Of a stretch of 64,000 nucleotides of DNA, positions 12,593 to 26,788 are shown one piece after another. How positions within the stretch are numbered: position 1 is the first letter of the stretch; each line of letters starts with the position of its first letter. The DNA comes from Pelomyxa schiedti (taxonomy: Eukaryota > Evosea > Pelobiontida > Pelomyxidae), in contig JAHLWZ010000791.1 of NCBI GenBank assembly GCA_020536535.1, positions 62,001-126,000 on the forward strand, written 5' to 3'. The position numbers and the translations under genes were made by a program. The notes under the pieces are model-generated. The model searched no databases and had not been told where the DNA came from. It saw only the letters and a program-made list of their open reading frames with translations.

Positions 12593-13011
12593 CTATGCCG
12601 ATACACCCACGCTCGCGACCCTACTTGTTTCGAGTTGTGGAGCGACCTTCTTTTTTTTTTCTTTTTTCCCTTCGCTTTTTTCGGCTTCGGTCCCCTTCTT
12701 CTTTTTCTTCTCCTTTGAAAACCAGATCCTTTTTTTCTTTGTGGTGATGGAAAGGAGGATGGAAAAGTGGGCACAGACACCATCGTGGTACATGAGAACA
12801 CGCCAAATGATCGATGCTTCCATTCTCCCAAAGGAGAGATGCAAGAACCACGTCAGTACGAACGTTCTCCATAAAAGTTTACACGAACGCGGGAAGAAAA
12901 AAAAAAGGGAATGTTACAGGAAATGTTGTTACTTTTCTTTTTTAGTTCATCCCAAGTCTCGTTTGTGGGTTTTCTTTTTAGAAAAAACCAACTAACCAGT
13001 TAGAGAGTGGT
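12593..13011. promoter_or_regulatory. Intergenic stretch upstream of the large helical-protein gene
   Basis: Contains pyrimidine runs (about 12,650-12,740) and A-runs (12,895-12,905). Open frames are Lys- or Phe-rich and match homopolymer composition, so I see no gene. It should include the promoter of the gene starting at 12592 and the 3' end of coronin. Confidence 0.4.
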
Positions 13012-14817
<1,806 letters not shown>

Positions 14818-15247
14818 TTTGTATTTAAATGTGGGTTCCTCTTTTTTTGTTTTTTGTATGTTTTGGTCTTCGGACCGGGGCCTTAAAAAGCAAATTTTTT
14901 CGTTTTGACTTTTTTCGCTAAAAACATAGAGGCGTCAAAAAGGTGCTTAAAAAAAGCCTTTGTTTTCGAAACTTTTTTTGGCAGGCGGCCTGGGACATTG
15001 CGACCGAACTTCCGCTATCGAAAAAGTGGATGTGTAAATTCTCATGAGAACATCAACACCCTCGTGGGAGAACAAAAAAAGCATCGAAGTTTTGGTGAAA
15101 TTTTTCTTAGTGTAGTGGTACAAATGCTGGTATGAACATTTGTAGAACCGGAATGAGTGAGGAGAGAGTTTGTTTGGTTGCTGTTGCTGTATTTATATGG
15201 GTATAGTAGATAATAAGATAGTGTGGAATAGTGTTTGGTAGTGGGTT
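14818..15247. promoter_or_regulatory. Coronin upstream region
   Basis: Gap between the coronin start and the 3' end of the cyclin gene. On the coronin sense strand, the 50 nt before the ATG are rich in CAA and A-runs, as in other leaders in this window. No exon or RNA gene is seen. Confidence 0.4.
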
Positions 15248-16467
15248 TTAGCAGTGGTGTGTTCTGGGCTTCTTGGTGGACTGGGTTGGAGGCGAGAGGG
15301 GATATCCCACCCGCTTCTGGGGTTTTTGTCTTTCCGGAAGGATGTTGGTTGGAAGTGAGTTGAGAGTGGTGCCGGCGGTGGTTGTTGTGGTGGTGGCTGG
15401 GTTGGCAAGCAGTTTATTTAGTTGCAACTGAATCTGATGCAGAGTGTTCTGCAGCTGCTGCTGTTGTAGTGCTATGTCATCTCTTAATTGTTTTTGCTGT
15501 TGCCTGATTCTCCGGCACTCCTCACAACAACCGGGGTCCGGCGAAGCTCTGGAGGGCCCCATAGGAACTTGCCCACACGAGGGGGGTGTACAACAGGCAT
15601 GCAGCGAAGGGGAACCGTCTGCCGCAGACGTGGCAAGTGCCGGTACAGACGCGGTAAAAGCGGCAACTTGTTGTTGAAGTGCTCCCAAATTTAAGCGTTT
15701 GCAGAAGTCTAGAGGAATGTTAGAAGAGGAGATACAGTGAGGAATCAAGTACCAACTGCACAGCTGAGAACCTCCGAGTATTTTTCAAATTGCTCTGCAG
15801 ATATGTACAACTCGAAATGGAGCATTCCAAGAAGAAGTACTTCGAGGCTGTTCATCTCTAGCAGAGGGACACCCCCAACTTTGCTGTAGAAGGTGTTGGT
15901 GTAGTACTTATCTTCGAAGTGTTTATTGGCGACAACAATACTGATGTAAAGTTAGAGATCGGATAAAGTGGTACAACTAGCTCACCAGGTCCATAGTACC
16001 CTGTGGATGTTTCTCTCTGTGATGATGAACGACGGGTTTAACAAGAGGACTTTGTCAATATAGACCAAAGCTGCCACAATTGTTTCCCTTGTGCAACCAG
16101 AGTGCTCTTCGATTCTATTTGAACGTTAACATGTGAGCTCGTACAAACGGGAAAAAAAAAAAAAAAAAATGTAAAAAATAAAGTTCATGCAAAAAACCGA
16201 CCTGCCAATGTACTCCTCCAACGAAATGACAGGAAGTCGGCCAGACCGCGATTCAAACGGCCGCTCAGTCCCCAAAAGAGCCGAGACAAACGGCAAAGTA
16301 GCAGGTGTGCCTGTTTCGGCTGCCGTCGAGTCGGGAGCGCGTTGGTGCATGAGCGCGCGCAACTTTTGCCAGTTTATAAGACTCGTGAGAATGAGGGACA
16401 GGGGGCCAGCCACGGACTCATCGGACCCTGTTGTGGTAGCAGCAACTGTTGTTGGTTTGAGAAGCAT
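15248..16467 (-). CDS. PHO80/Pcl-type cyclin
   Basis: Cyclin that would activate a PHO85/CDK5-like kinase. It starts at 16467 (MLLKPTTVAATTT). The cyclin box spans several short exons: LPVISLEEYIGR, then CTRETIVAALVYIDKVLLLN, then a segment reading NIHRVLWT, then ANKHFEDKYYTNTFYSKVGG followed by LLEMNSLEVLLLGMLHFELY. These are the family landmarks: the YIxR entry helix, the ALVYIDR-like helix, the K-F/H-x-D-x-Y-Y-N motif and the VGG-x-x-x-x-E-x-N-x-L-E helix. After the box come a Cys-containing linker (CCEECRRIRQQQ), a Gln-rich coiled coil (LQNTLHQIQLQLNKLL), and a basic C-terminus (RQKPQKR and KKPR) that could be a bipartite nuclear localisation signal. Confidence 0.88.
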
Positions 16468-17083
16468 TCTTGAAGGTTTGTGGGGAAGGGTGGAGCTCGT
16501 GGAGGTTTTTTTTTTTTTGTTTTTTTGTTGCTTGATGGTTGGTTAAAGTGCTTTTTGTTTGGCTGAAAGTGAAGTTTTTTGGCTTTCAGCTGCACTTATA
16601 AACGTACAGGTAGTAAAAAATAATTTTGAGAAAGTCAATGAAAGGACAGTTTGGCCTTATACTAATTAAGAAATCTGATTCTCACCTTATAGCAAAACAG
16701 GAACGTGTCCCTGATGTTTTTTCGTTTGTCAGTGCTCTTCGCTGAAGCTCCATTTATTTCTAGTTTTTTCCTCGCTACCACTAGATGGTACTGGGCAGCA
16801 CCAGAAATTGTTCAGTTCCCGGAATCCTCCTTGGTGTTGTGAACCCTTTTCTTTGGGCTTGTGCAGTGCAAAAATTGAAGTTCACTATAGCCTATGCTTT
16901 TTTATAAAGACCTGTGCGAATCAGACCTTTTCTGTCTCCAAGATTCTCCGACATGGTTGATGTTTCAAGGTGACGAAGGGTTTGGGAGGTGGCCACAGTA
17001 TCCCCAACCTAGGAAAGCAAGCTTGCTCCTGATGGTTTTGGGGGAAAACGGTTCTGTTTTGGGGCTTCGCATTTTCCGTAAAT
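16468..17083. promoter_or_regulatory. Divergent promoter region, cyclin / MORN gene
   Basis: The two flanking genes diverge, so both promoters should lie here. The cyclin side has a CAA/A-rich leader (poly-T on plus, 16,507-16,527). Open frames in the interval have no splice or homology support. Confidence 0.45.
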
Positions 17084-18505
17084 ATGGGAGCCACTGAAAG
17101 TGCGCCGGGCGCCGCCAGGACCGACGACGACAACTCGTCCGCCACAGACGACAGCCTGGACGACGACCGCTACAACGACATATCCAGCGGGGGCGAGACT
17201 TCGTCCTCCGACACTGATGAGGCCGTCACACCGGCTTCTACTGCCACTTCCCGACAAAACCCCAAACCATCTTCCCCTGTGCCTGAAGCTGCTAAGGTGC
17301 TACCGTCGGCTTCCCCTGCCCCGCCTACAACAACAACAACAACCACAACAACAACCACAACAACAACCGTTACCACCAGTTCCCCTGGTGTTGGTGCCAC
17401 AACTACTACTACCAAGACTAAGGCAAGCAACAACAGCACCACCAGCACGTCGCCAAACTACGAGGGAGACAGGGACGCCAACGGGCTGCCCCACGGGGCG
17501 GGCCGCCGCACGTACGACGAGAAGGACCAGGGGGGCACATACGAGGGCGAGTGGCGGCACGGCGCGCGCCACGGCCTGGGCGTGCGGCGCCTGGCCAGCG
17601 GCGACGAGTACGACGGCGGGTGGCGCAACGACGCGTTCCACGGCATCGGCACGTACCGCTGGGCCGACGGCTCCGTGTACACCGGCGGCTGGGCCGACGG
17701 CGAGAGGGACGGCGAGGGCGCCTACGTGGGGGCGCCGCCGGGCGGCGACAAGTACGAGGGCACGTGGGCCCGCGGCGTCCGGGAGGGCGCGGGCATGTGC
17801 ATCTTCGCCAACGGCGACGTCTACAAGGGGTGCTGGGTGCGCGGCGTGATGGACGGCGAGGGCCTGTGCGAGTACGCGTCCGGGGACGTGCGGCTGTACT
17901 TTGGCGCGTGGTGCGACGGCAAGCACCACGGCAGCGGCCACTGCAAGTACGCCGACGGCGCCACGTACGACGGCGAGTGGAAGTGCGGCGTCAGGCACGG
18001 CGCGGGGACGCTGCACTGCGCCAACGGCGACGAGTACGTCGGCGACTGGCGCGACGGCCTGATGAGCGGCAGCGGCGTGTTCACGTGGGCCAGGGGCGGC
18101 CACTACGACGGCAGCTGGCACGCGGGGCACCAGGACGGCGTGGGCACGTGCGTCTACGCCAACAGCGGGGGGACCTACTGCGGCGAGTGGGTGTGCGGCG
18201 TGAGGCACGGCCGCGGCAGGCACGTGTACGTGGACGGCAGGGTGTACGACGGCGAGTGGAGGGACGACAAGATGCACGGCCAGGGGACCTGCCGGTGGCC
18301 CGACGGCAGCACCTACGAGGGCATGTGGGCCGACGGCATACGCAGCGGCTTCGGCACCAGAAGGTACGGCGACGGGAGCATATACGTGGGCAAGTGGCGC
18401 AACGACAAGAGGGATGGCCACGGCACTTTCACTAGTGCTACTGGGGAGTCTTTTGAGGCCCTGTGGCGGGATGGTGCTCCTGTCCACAAACAGCAACAGT
18501 CTTAA
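17084..18505 (+). CDS. MORN-repeat protein, intronless, predicted N-myristoylated
   Basis: Single exon of 473 residues. MGATESAPG fits an N-myristoylation site (Gly2, small residue at 6), suggesting membrane attachment. Residues 5-125 are acidic then Thr-rich low complexity. From about residue 125 to the end there are 14-15 MORN repeats with the YxGxW core (for example YEGEWRHGARHGLG, YDGGWRNDAFHGIG, YVGKWRNDKRDGHG), then a degenerate last unit, FEALW. MORN arrays form rigid sheets that tether to membranes or bind lipids and are found in PIP kinases and junction or cytoskeletal proteins; no second domain is present here. The repeat region is very GC-rich compared with neighbouring genes, and the large open frame on the opposite strand is a composition shadow. 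Confidence 0.92.
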   Translation: MGATESAPGAARTDDDNSSATDDSLDDDRYNDISSGGETSSSDTDEAVTPASTATSRQNPKPSSPVPEAAKVLPSASPAPPTTTTTTTTTTTTTTVTTSSPGVGATTTTTKTKASNNSTTSTSPNYEGDRDANGLPHGAGRRTYDEKDQGGTYEGEWRHGARHGLGVRRLASGDEYDGGWRNDAFHGIGTYRWADGSVYTGGWADGERDGEGAYVGAPPGGDKYEGTWARGVREGAGMCIFANGDVYKGCWVRGVMDGEGLCEYASGDVRLYFGAWCDGKHHGSGHCKYADGATYDGEWKCGVRHGAGTLHCANGDEYVGDWRDGLMSGSGVFTWARGGHYDGSWHAGHQDGVGTCVYANSGGTYCGEWVCGVRHGRGRHVYVDGRVYDGEWRDDKMHGQGTCRWPDGSTYEGMWADGIRSGFGTRRYGDGSIYVGKWRNDKRDGHGTFTSATGESFEALWRDGAPVHKQQQS

Positions 18506-18740
18506 CTTCACACACAGTCTCTACTCTTTCTATGCAAAACTCGCCTGTAAAAACACCACACAGCACCATTTTTATGTGTTGAGGTGCTGTGACCAAGAAG
18601 CCAAAAAAAAGTGCTTTTCTTTCCAGCGATAGAATTTAGATTTTAGAATTTGTAACCGTTCTTATTCGTGACAGTTGCACTCTGCAGATTTAATTAAATA
18701 CAAACAATACCGTAGTGCCCGGACACTCGAGGTAGACACC

Positions 18741-20411
18741 ATGGGTCGCAAGAATCGAAACAAAAACGCCAACAAATCCGCACCTAAAGAAGCTGACGAA
18801 GGCGTGCCGCAAAACACGACAGAGGAAAACGGCGACAACTCGAACGAATCTACGACAACCACAACCAGTACCACTAGCAGTGGCACAACGAACACAACCA
18901 GTACGACTACCACGAGCGCGAGTAAGAGTGCCGATTCCGGTGACAAGTCCAAGCCGACTGATGTTGAGAAGGAGGGGAAAAAGAAGATAAAGGCGATACC
19001 GTTGACTCCCAGAAAGAAAGGGAAGAACGGAAGCACTTCCACTGCTGTAGCGAAGCGAGAGCTGGACGAGAAGGAGCGAGAAAAGGCCCTCGCTGAAGTC
19101 AGGGAGGAACGGCGTTCTGCTAGGCAGAAGCACAAAATGAGGCGTAGCAGTTGTTGCCCAAATGAGGAGGTTGACGGTGCCAAATCAGATACCGCCACTG
19201 AACCCAGCTCTGCCACCACACAGGCGAATGCAAGCGCTGTTAAAATTGATGCACAGGCACCCAGTGCTACTTCTTCGTCAGCGGCAGATACCACTGCATC
19301 AGCAACCGCAACAACCACAACGCCTACAACCTCGTCATCTACCGAAGAGCCCATGGAGTGTGGGATATGTATGGAAAACATAACCATCAGGGGAAAAATC
19401 GAGTGTTGTGATCATGCATTCTGCTTTGCTTGCATTATGCACTGGTCCAGAGTGTGCCTCTTCTCAGTTAATTCGTGACTCATCAATTTTGTTAGGTAAC
19501 TAATACTTGTCCTATGTGCAAGGCAAGGTTCAAGCGGGTGGAGAAGAAACATGTATCTCAAATCTTCATCTCTGTCTTGCTTACCTTGTCAAGATATCTG
19601 GCCCTCCCGTGAGTTTAGGAAAGACTATCCACAAAATTAAAACAAAAGATCAACGCCCCGAATACAGCCCTCCAAGACCAGGAGACTTCGACTCCGATTC
19701 TGATTTTGACGGAGATATTGTAAACAGCACTTACCTTACACTCCTTCATAACAGTAACTTTTTTTAGACTGTTACTTTGGACAGTCGGGATCTTCCCTAC
19801 TTGATGGGAATGATGGGTATACCTTCTTTTGTCTTCAAGTTTTACGAAAATAATTAATTTCAATTCAGCTGCCGAAGACTATGAAGACTTTTCTGATGGT
19901 GACGATATGATCCAGGTGATCGACTTGGATGACGGGGGTCAGGTGTTTTCGTTCGATCCCAGCAACGATGAGGCACTATCAGTGATCCATATTTTTGATG
20001 ATTTGAGTGACTATGACGATTATGGATATGACACCGACAGTGAGGAATCAGACGACTCCGACGATAGTGACTCCGACGCTGAATCTGAGGGTAGTTCCGA
20101 TGATTCAGACTCTGATGCCTCTGACGCAGGAGTTTGGGTTGTACGAGAACGTGAACCCAGACGCCGCAGGTAACGTTGCCCATTAACCGTGATTGACAAC
20201 TCATACCTTTTCCAGACAACCATCAAAGCTGTTCTCCTCACAACCACAACAACCACAGCAATCGACACCACACGAAGACCAACCCACCACAACACCAACC
20301 ACAAGTACACCTACCACAGAGGATCAAACCACCCCAAGAATAAGACAGCATCCCAATTCTTCAGGGGCACCACGCCAGAACAACAAGTCTAAAAGACCCC
20401 GCAAAAGCTGA
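18741..20411 (+). CDS. RING-finger protein (E3 ubiquitin ligase-like)
   Basis: Six exons with consistent phase: 18741-19451, 19496-19552, 19594-19719, 19768-19816, 19869-20169 and 20216-20411; introns of 41-52 nt; 479 residues. The N-terminal 200 residues are disordered (Lys-rich then Thr/Ser-rich) with a charged coil (LDEKEREKALAEVREERR). The RING is complete and split by intron 1: CGICMENI then CCDHAFCFACIMHWSR, joined to VTNTCPMCKARFKRVEKK, that is the C3HC4 spacing with the VTNTCPxCK ending seen in PHRF1-like proteins. Downstream are an acidic Asp/Ser tract (SDYDDYGYDTDSEESDDSD) and a Gln/Pro/Thr tail ending KRPRKS, a possible nuclear signal. No PHD finger is visible. Substrate unknown. 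Confidence 0.9.
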
Positions 20412-20846
20412 ACAAATGCACAGAACCCCAAGCACCACTAGAACGCACGAAAATGAAATAATGATGAACTCAAAACGAAATTCTTTGAATTTTTTTCATC
20501 GCATCACGAAAGTTTTTCCTGTTCACCAAGTTAAAAAAAACTCTCACACAGAAACTACGTGCAATAAACAAACCAAGGGGTGATAGCGAACCGACCAACA
20601 AACAAAACAAAAAAAAAAAAAACCAAACACCAACAACCCACAACGACCACGGCCAACCCCAACAACGTCCTGTTGATCGGAACCAGGGGCGAGCGAGGTG
20701 CCGCGTTGATTGGGTCTGCGGCCAACTCGTCGTCGTTCGTGAAGTGCCAGGTGAAATCGGGGGCGTCGTCGACCTCCTCGGCGTCGGCTTCGTCGCCTGG
20801 GGGGTTCCGCAACAGCACGGACTACAAGGGCCTCACCCTCACCAGC
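20412..20846. promoter_or_regulatory. Promoter and probable 5' leader of the RasGEF-RhoGAP gene
   Basis: Holds an A/CAA-rich stretch at 20,597-20,650 that looks like the leaders before coronin, cyclin and talin. The frame of the next gene is open from about 20,580 but has no ATG before 20,847, and an in-frame TAA lies just upstream, so I read most of this as untranslated leader. A spliced upstream ATG at 20,461-20,466 is an alternative that I could not phase. Confidence 0.45.
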
Positions 20847-23800
20847 ATGCACCGCACCGTGCCCCCGAACGCCGCACCCGCCCCTCCCGCCAACGTGCCC
20901 CCGATGCCAATTATGGGAGGCGGTGGCACAGCCGCCGCCACCACGGCCACGGCCACGGCCACGCCCAGCATCAACAATACCACCGCCGAGTGCCCCGAGG
21001 CGCAGACCCCGCCATCTCATCAGCAGGACGCAGTTTTGTCAACGGGCACTTGTGGGAGCGGCGACTTGCCCCCAAATGCTGCCCCGGTGCCTCCTGTTTA
21101 CATCCCGCCCCCGCCGACCGTCGTGGGCAGCAGCCCGCCTCCGCCGGCGAAAACCCACACGGCGGAGCTGGCGTACTCTAGCGCCGCCGCGTCGTCGTCG
21201 TTCGCGGCGTCCTCCGCTGCCATCGCGGCGTCGGCGATCGCGGCGGCGAGTGTCACGACGGCGATGGCTGCTTCGCAACTGCAGCAAAGTTCAAGCATGC
21301 CGGCTCAGGGGAGTGGTACGGCGACAGCGAGTCCTGAATCTTCGGAGCAATCAGCTATTGACGAATCGAAACCGTTTGTTCCCGCCATATCGAACTCTTT
21401 GACAAAGTTTCCTCACCAACAAAAGAGCGATTATTGTGGATCATGATGGCGCTGTTAAAATGGGAACAGTCGAGGCCTTAGTTGCACGCCTTACTACAGA
21501 AAAAAAGCCAGGCAAGTTACTTTTTTTAATTTTACTTTCTGACCTTGAAAAATACTTTAGACCCACAGTTCATGCTGCGATTTTTACTCACACACAATGC
21601 CCACACAACACCTTTCCGCCTGTTGGAGCTTTTGATAAACAGGTTACCAATATTTTTCTGTACTAAGAAATTGAAATTGAACAATCCCAGGTACAATCTT
21701 CAGCCAACACGAATTAACACCCCTGAAGAAAGGGAAGCATTTATAAAAACAACTTTGTACCCTATACGTCTGCGGTACCCTGCTTTCATTACCTTCTCTT
21801 TTGGCTCATAAAACACAGTATATTTGTGGTATTAGAAACGTGGATAAAAAAACTTTGGAATAGTAGCACTGATCCAGAACTTGTAAATAAAGTAAAGGAG
21901 TTCGCCACAGAAGCCTCACAAGTCATGAAAATGCCAGCAGATCAACTTCTCAAAACTATACATAAATCGGTTCGTCCCATCCCTAAGTTATTTGATTTGA
22001 TCTTATGCATTTTCCCCCTTGTGAAGGTTACTGGTAAGGAGGTAGGTGGGGAAATTGTCTGGGATAAGCCACCACCTCAGTCTCTTCTTCCTCTTGCTTT
22101 AAGCCAGGGATATGAATTAACTCCAGAAATCATGTCGTTTCATACAGTACCTGTATGTGACAGCAGGAGGGGAGGAAAAGTTTTCACAACAAAAGATAAG
22201 GGAAATTGCTAGGCAGTTGACTCTTATTGAGCAAGGGATCTACAAATCCATCAAACCTTGGGAGTTGCTGGGTCTTGCTTGGACAAAGAAAGACAAATCC
22301 CTTGCCCCCAATGTGTCTCGTATGATACAACACTTCAACAAGGTTGAGCATTTCTCCTTTCAACGGATTGTGTGGGAGCTTATTCCATCTACCAGATAAG
22401 CAATTGGGTGTATTCTGAGATAACTGCTGTTGAAGATCTCCAAATGAGAATCCGCACATTGGAACGCTGCATTGAACTTGCAGAGGTTGTGCCAACTCAT
22501 TACAGCTCATAATTTATTCCTCCCAGAATTTGGAACGCCTCCAAAATTTCAATGCTTTGATGGAAGTAATTTCTGGATTAACCAACAGTTGTGTTTTCAG
22601 GCTGAAGAAAACTTGGGCGGTAATACATCCCTCACTTTTTTACTGCTTTACATTACAATATCCTTTTCAACAGGGAATCTCTTCACATCATAGTAAAATA
22701 TTTGAGGCCATCAGAGAGCTCACTGATAACTCAAAGAACAATCAAATTATGCGAAACAGACTAAAAAATATTCATCCCGTATTTGTTGTTAAATATTTTC
22801 CATTTATTAACTATTAAAAGCCATGTATTCCATACTTGGGGATCTTCCTTACTGATTTGACTTTCATTGGTTGTTTCAGTGTCCTCATCTTAAAACTAAC
22901 ACACTTCCAGAGGAGGGTAACCAAACATTCATTGAAGACAAAGTCAATTTTTTCAAGTGCACCCTTCAAGTACTTTCATTTAGTGTACATTCAATCCATT
23001 TACACTAAAACTTGCTAGGCCAATGTAATTATTGATGTTCAGCAGTACCAACAACAGCCTTATTGTCTGCGAGAGGTGCAACCAATCATTGACTGGATAC
23101 TGACACGTGGCTGCACCTTGACAGAAGAGATATGCTACAAACGCTCTGTGATGTATGAACCTACAAATTAGCCTACTGATCCACTTACGACTTCCTTCTA
23201 GTCTTGAACCAAAAGAAAAATCTCCAGAAGACAACAAAACTGAACCTTCTGAAGATGGTCCTCCACCTGAGGAAGAACTCCCTATTTCCATGTTGTTCCC
23301 CTATGAATTGGAGCCTACCCTGGTGAAGCTACCTGTATCAATGACTATTGGTGCTGCCTGTCGGTATCAAGCCTCCTTCTCACTTCACAACTAATGTTAT
23401 TTTTTCCCTGTCACATCAGCTTACTTTTCGATCGGTGGAAAGCCAAAAAGCCTCCTGCTATCTCTACCCCATTTTTTTCCAAGTTCTTGTCACAATGCAA
23501 TGATGTATCTCTCTTGAAAATAGTTGTCCCACAGCCTCATGAACAAGCTTTTATGCTGGAAGAGCACCAAAGATTGGGAGAACTAGTTTCTAGTCTTCCA
23601 TCCTCTTGCATGCCTAAAAAGGGGGTATGTTTCGTTCTACTACTGATTATTCTTTCACAATTCCATTAGAACGAATTCTTTTTTGCACTGTTGCCATCAC
23701 CAGAAGTAATAAGTTGTGTCTACATTACTGAAAGAACATGTGAAGCAAGCCGTAAGTTACGTTGTCCCTCGCCGCAACACTAAGTGGCACTAAGACCCCC

Positions 23801-26788
23801 TCATTGATTGCAATGCCCCTCTTGGCCTGATGATACCATTACTTCAAATTGCCTTCGGAACTACAGAAAACATAATCTTAGCATACTACGAAAATGAAAG
23901 TTTGGGTAACTATTCCCTCACTTTTTTCCTTTGAATTGATTCCCGTTAGTACAATGGGTAAATTGTAACTTATCATTTGCTGCTCAACGACTGGGGAAGG
24001 GAACCCTTGTTGTGATAGCGGTGTCTGCTTTTCAGGTAAACTCTATTTTTGGCACCATATTTTAAAAAAGAAAATAGGAGTTCGTGCAATCTGAGGAGGA
24101 AATTAGAACAAGAGGGCAGTCGTTTAACGCTGTATATTTTTCCTCAAGAAAAAACCCACATCTCACTTTACTGGCAGGGTGAGTGGTCATTGAGTGGGAT
24201 CTTGCGTATCACGTCAAGTATCCCTAGTAGTGTGAAGGCAGCCCACATGGATTTGCTTGCAAGAGGTCGCAAAGTAGTGAAAGAAAAAGGACATTGGACA
24301 GTGATGATAGATGGTTTATTGGTTTATTATGCTGGAATGGAGGTAGCTACATCGGCACGAAGTAATGGAATGTAAAATTAACGTTTGTCAGGATGCGATT
24401 CCGAAACATGTTCTTCCTATCCAGTACTTTGATGTACAATATGTTCGAGAGGGAGCTCAACTGTGTATTTTAATGAAGCCAATTCTTCCAATTAAAGAAT
24501 TCAAGCCATTCATTGTATCAATTCCCTTTTCCTTCTGTTTAAGAGCAACACTTCTGTAGTTGTGTGCACCCCAGGAGGAATTGACAAGAACATGCTTCTC
24601 TCTGTTCCATACACATGTAACACCTTCCACCATATTCTCTTTGCCTTAATCTTTTATAGTCTCGAGTCAATGGTCTGATCGGGAATTATGATTTATGAAA
24701 CTAACTCACACATAGAAAAAACGCGGCAATTTGGAATCTCTCTTAGTGTGATAGCAGCCCGACCTGGGAACAAGTCGTTAGTTCCTTCTGTTTTAAGAGA
24801 CATTCTTAACTGGCTTCACTCACATAGTACTTGTTTATACCACTTTCGCTCCTAACCTGCTCTACTTGAAGGCATTTATAACGAGCGTCTCTTCTCTGGG
24901 GAAGCAAATGGCATGATTATCGAAAAATATAAGTCTCAGTTCGACTCTGGTATTGAAGTGGATTTGGGCTCATGTGATAGCGCAATTCTTGGGGAACTTG
25001 TTTGCGTCTTTTTGAGTGAGCTGCCTGAACCCCTTTTAACTTATGCCCTGTATCCCAAGTTTCTGCACATCGCTGAGCAACTAAGTACCCAGTTTTCTTC
25101 ACTTGAAGGGAAAATAACATTTTTCAAGTAAGGGACCAAACAAACCAAACAGAGATATTCAATCTCGGTTGTCTTATGGGACAACTTCCTCTTCCCAACT
25201 ATGCCGTAATTACCTTTTTGGTTGGGTATCTGCACAACTGGGTTACTGAAAGTAAAGTTGATATTCTCAAGGTATGTATCCCTTGTCTGATGAAATCTTA
25301 CATAATGAAAAAAGGTTGCTCAGATATTTGGGTTAATGTTTTTAAGGCCTCCTTCTGAGGTGGACACCAATGAGACTATTCCTTCCTCTGTTATGCTCAC
25401 CTTAGTCATTATCAAGTGCCATGAACAGGTGAAGTTGCCCTGCTGTTAACACTGTCTTACTTCCACAAAGATTTTGTCCCGCTATGACCTCGACTTGTGG
25501 CCTCAATTCCATGAACGGTTTGGAGAAAGTTACAAAACTCCACCTACTGATATTCATTTAATTCGAGCAGAAACAAAGAAGGTATTTAATTCTTGTTCCA
25601 CACGTGCCCACTCACCCAAACAGGAAATATTGTATGCAATAAAAGAAGCCAAGCAAAAAAATTCATTTGGTGAGGTTCTGAGGAAGTCATACAGCGAAAT
25701 CCTTCGTCTGACTCAGCCGCCTCAGGGTTCACTCACTAGTTCGTCTTCAGTAGCCAACATTCCTTCTTCACCATCACAACTATCTAGCCCATCACCGCCA
25801 GTTCCTCCCGTTGAGTCTGTACCTGGTACCCTTTTACAAACTCTCGTGTTAGGTTAATTACGTCCGCACTAACCCAAAAAAAACAAAAACAAACCCAAAA
25901 CAAAAACAGGTGGAATTTTGTCTCCCTCTCCACCAATGCATACTCACCATAAAACCTCTCTTCCCCCCCTCCCAATCAATGTACAACAGCAACAGCAACA
26001 GCAGTTCACACCCACGCCGCCGCAAACACCCCCTCCACCAACACCCTCCCCACCGGACACACACCCCCACACCCCGCAGCCCACCTACACTCCCACGCCG
26101 CCGCCCGGGCTCCCTCGCCCATCCCCCTCCCCCTCCCCGCCACCTCCTTCCACAGACCCCCGGCCCACCGCCAGCCAGGACGACGAAATTCCGCCGCCGC
26201 CGCCCCAGGGCGAGCCCCGGCGCACCCACAAGCACTCCACCTCCCTCACCCTCCCCTCGATTCACGCGCCCCCTCCCCCGACCACGCAGTCTCCGAGCTC
26301 GCCCCCGGCCTCTCCCTCGGCTCCGCCGACACAGGCGCAGCGCCTGACCCCGCGGATCCTGCACCTCCCACCGGCCCCCGCCCCGCCGTCCCAGCACTCC
26401 AGGCTGCCCTCAGAGCAGCCGGTTGTTTCCACCCCTCCATCATCCCCTGGTGCGAACAGCAGTAGCAGTAGCGGCGGCGAGCTTCCGGGCACACCAACTA
26501 TGGGACACAGAGGCACTCCACCTGTAAAACCAGCACCCCCACCACCCAGTCGCGTAGCTCCGGGGGTCACCAGTTCGCATTGGTGAGTCCTTGTTACTGG
26601 CCTGTACTACACACAATTTGAGCTTAGTGTAAACTAAAAGGAAAGCGAAAGAAAAGAATTCTCCTTTTCTACAATGGGAATTGGCTTCTTTTTTTTATAG
26701 GTTGGCTTATTTACTTTGGAACAACAACATGTCTATCTCCAAGATAGAGGGAGAATCAGTGGGTCACGGAGTGGCCCAGAACTTGTAG
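20847..26788 (+). CDS. RasGEF - PH-like - RhoGAP fusion protein
   Basis: Would load GTP onto a Ras-type GTPase and inactivate a Rho/Rac-type GTPase in one polypeptide. The N-terminus is Ala/Pro/Ser low complexity. An intron near 21,375-21,427 joins it to the RasGEF N-terminal domain (KMGTVEALVARLTTE, FLLTHNAHTTPFRLLELLI, FVVLETWIKKLW). The catalytic RasGEF domain follows at about 22,100-23,165: EIARQLTLIEQGIYKSIKPW, ELLGLAWTKKDK, LQNFNALMEVISGLTN, PYLGIFLTDLTFI and QYQQQPYCLREV. A PH-like segment lies at about 24,240-24,560, then a RhoGAP domain (24,720-25,480) with an Arg-containing entry loop (NERLFSG), FDSGIEVDLG and LSELPEPLLTYALY. The C-terminus is strongly Pro-rich. A perfect GTGAGT donor at 26583 and a poly-T acceptor at 26700 add a last exon ending at 26788; without it the stop is at 26586. 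Confidence 0.85.

Noticed and set aside
12297..12995. Plus-strand open frame of 232 residues
   Set aside because: Val/Ala repeats and Phe/Lys homopolymers mirror the minus-strand Ser/Thr/Ala exon and pyrimidine tracts. No splice or domain support.
17300..18511. 403-residue open frame on minus opposite the MORN gene
   Set aside because: It is Val/Ala/His/Pro-rich, which is the mirror of GC-rich MORN codons. The plus strand has the repeat homology.
20580..20846. Start of the RasGEF gene at the non-ATG codon near 20,580
   Set aside because: There is no ATG in frame before 20,847 and the stretch is A/CAA-rich like other leaders here.
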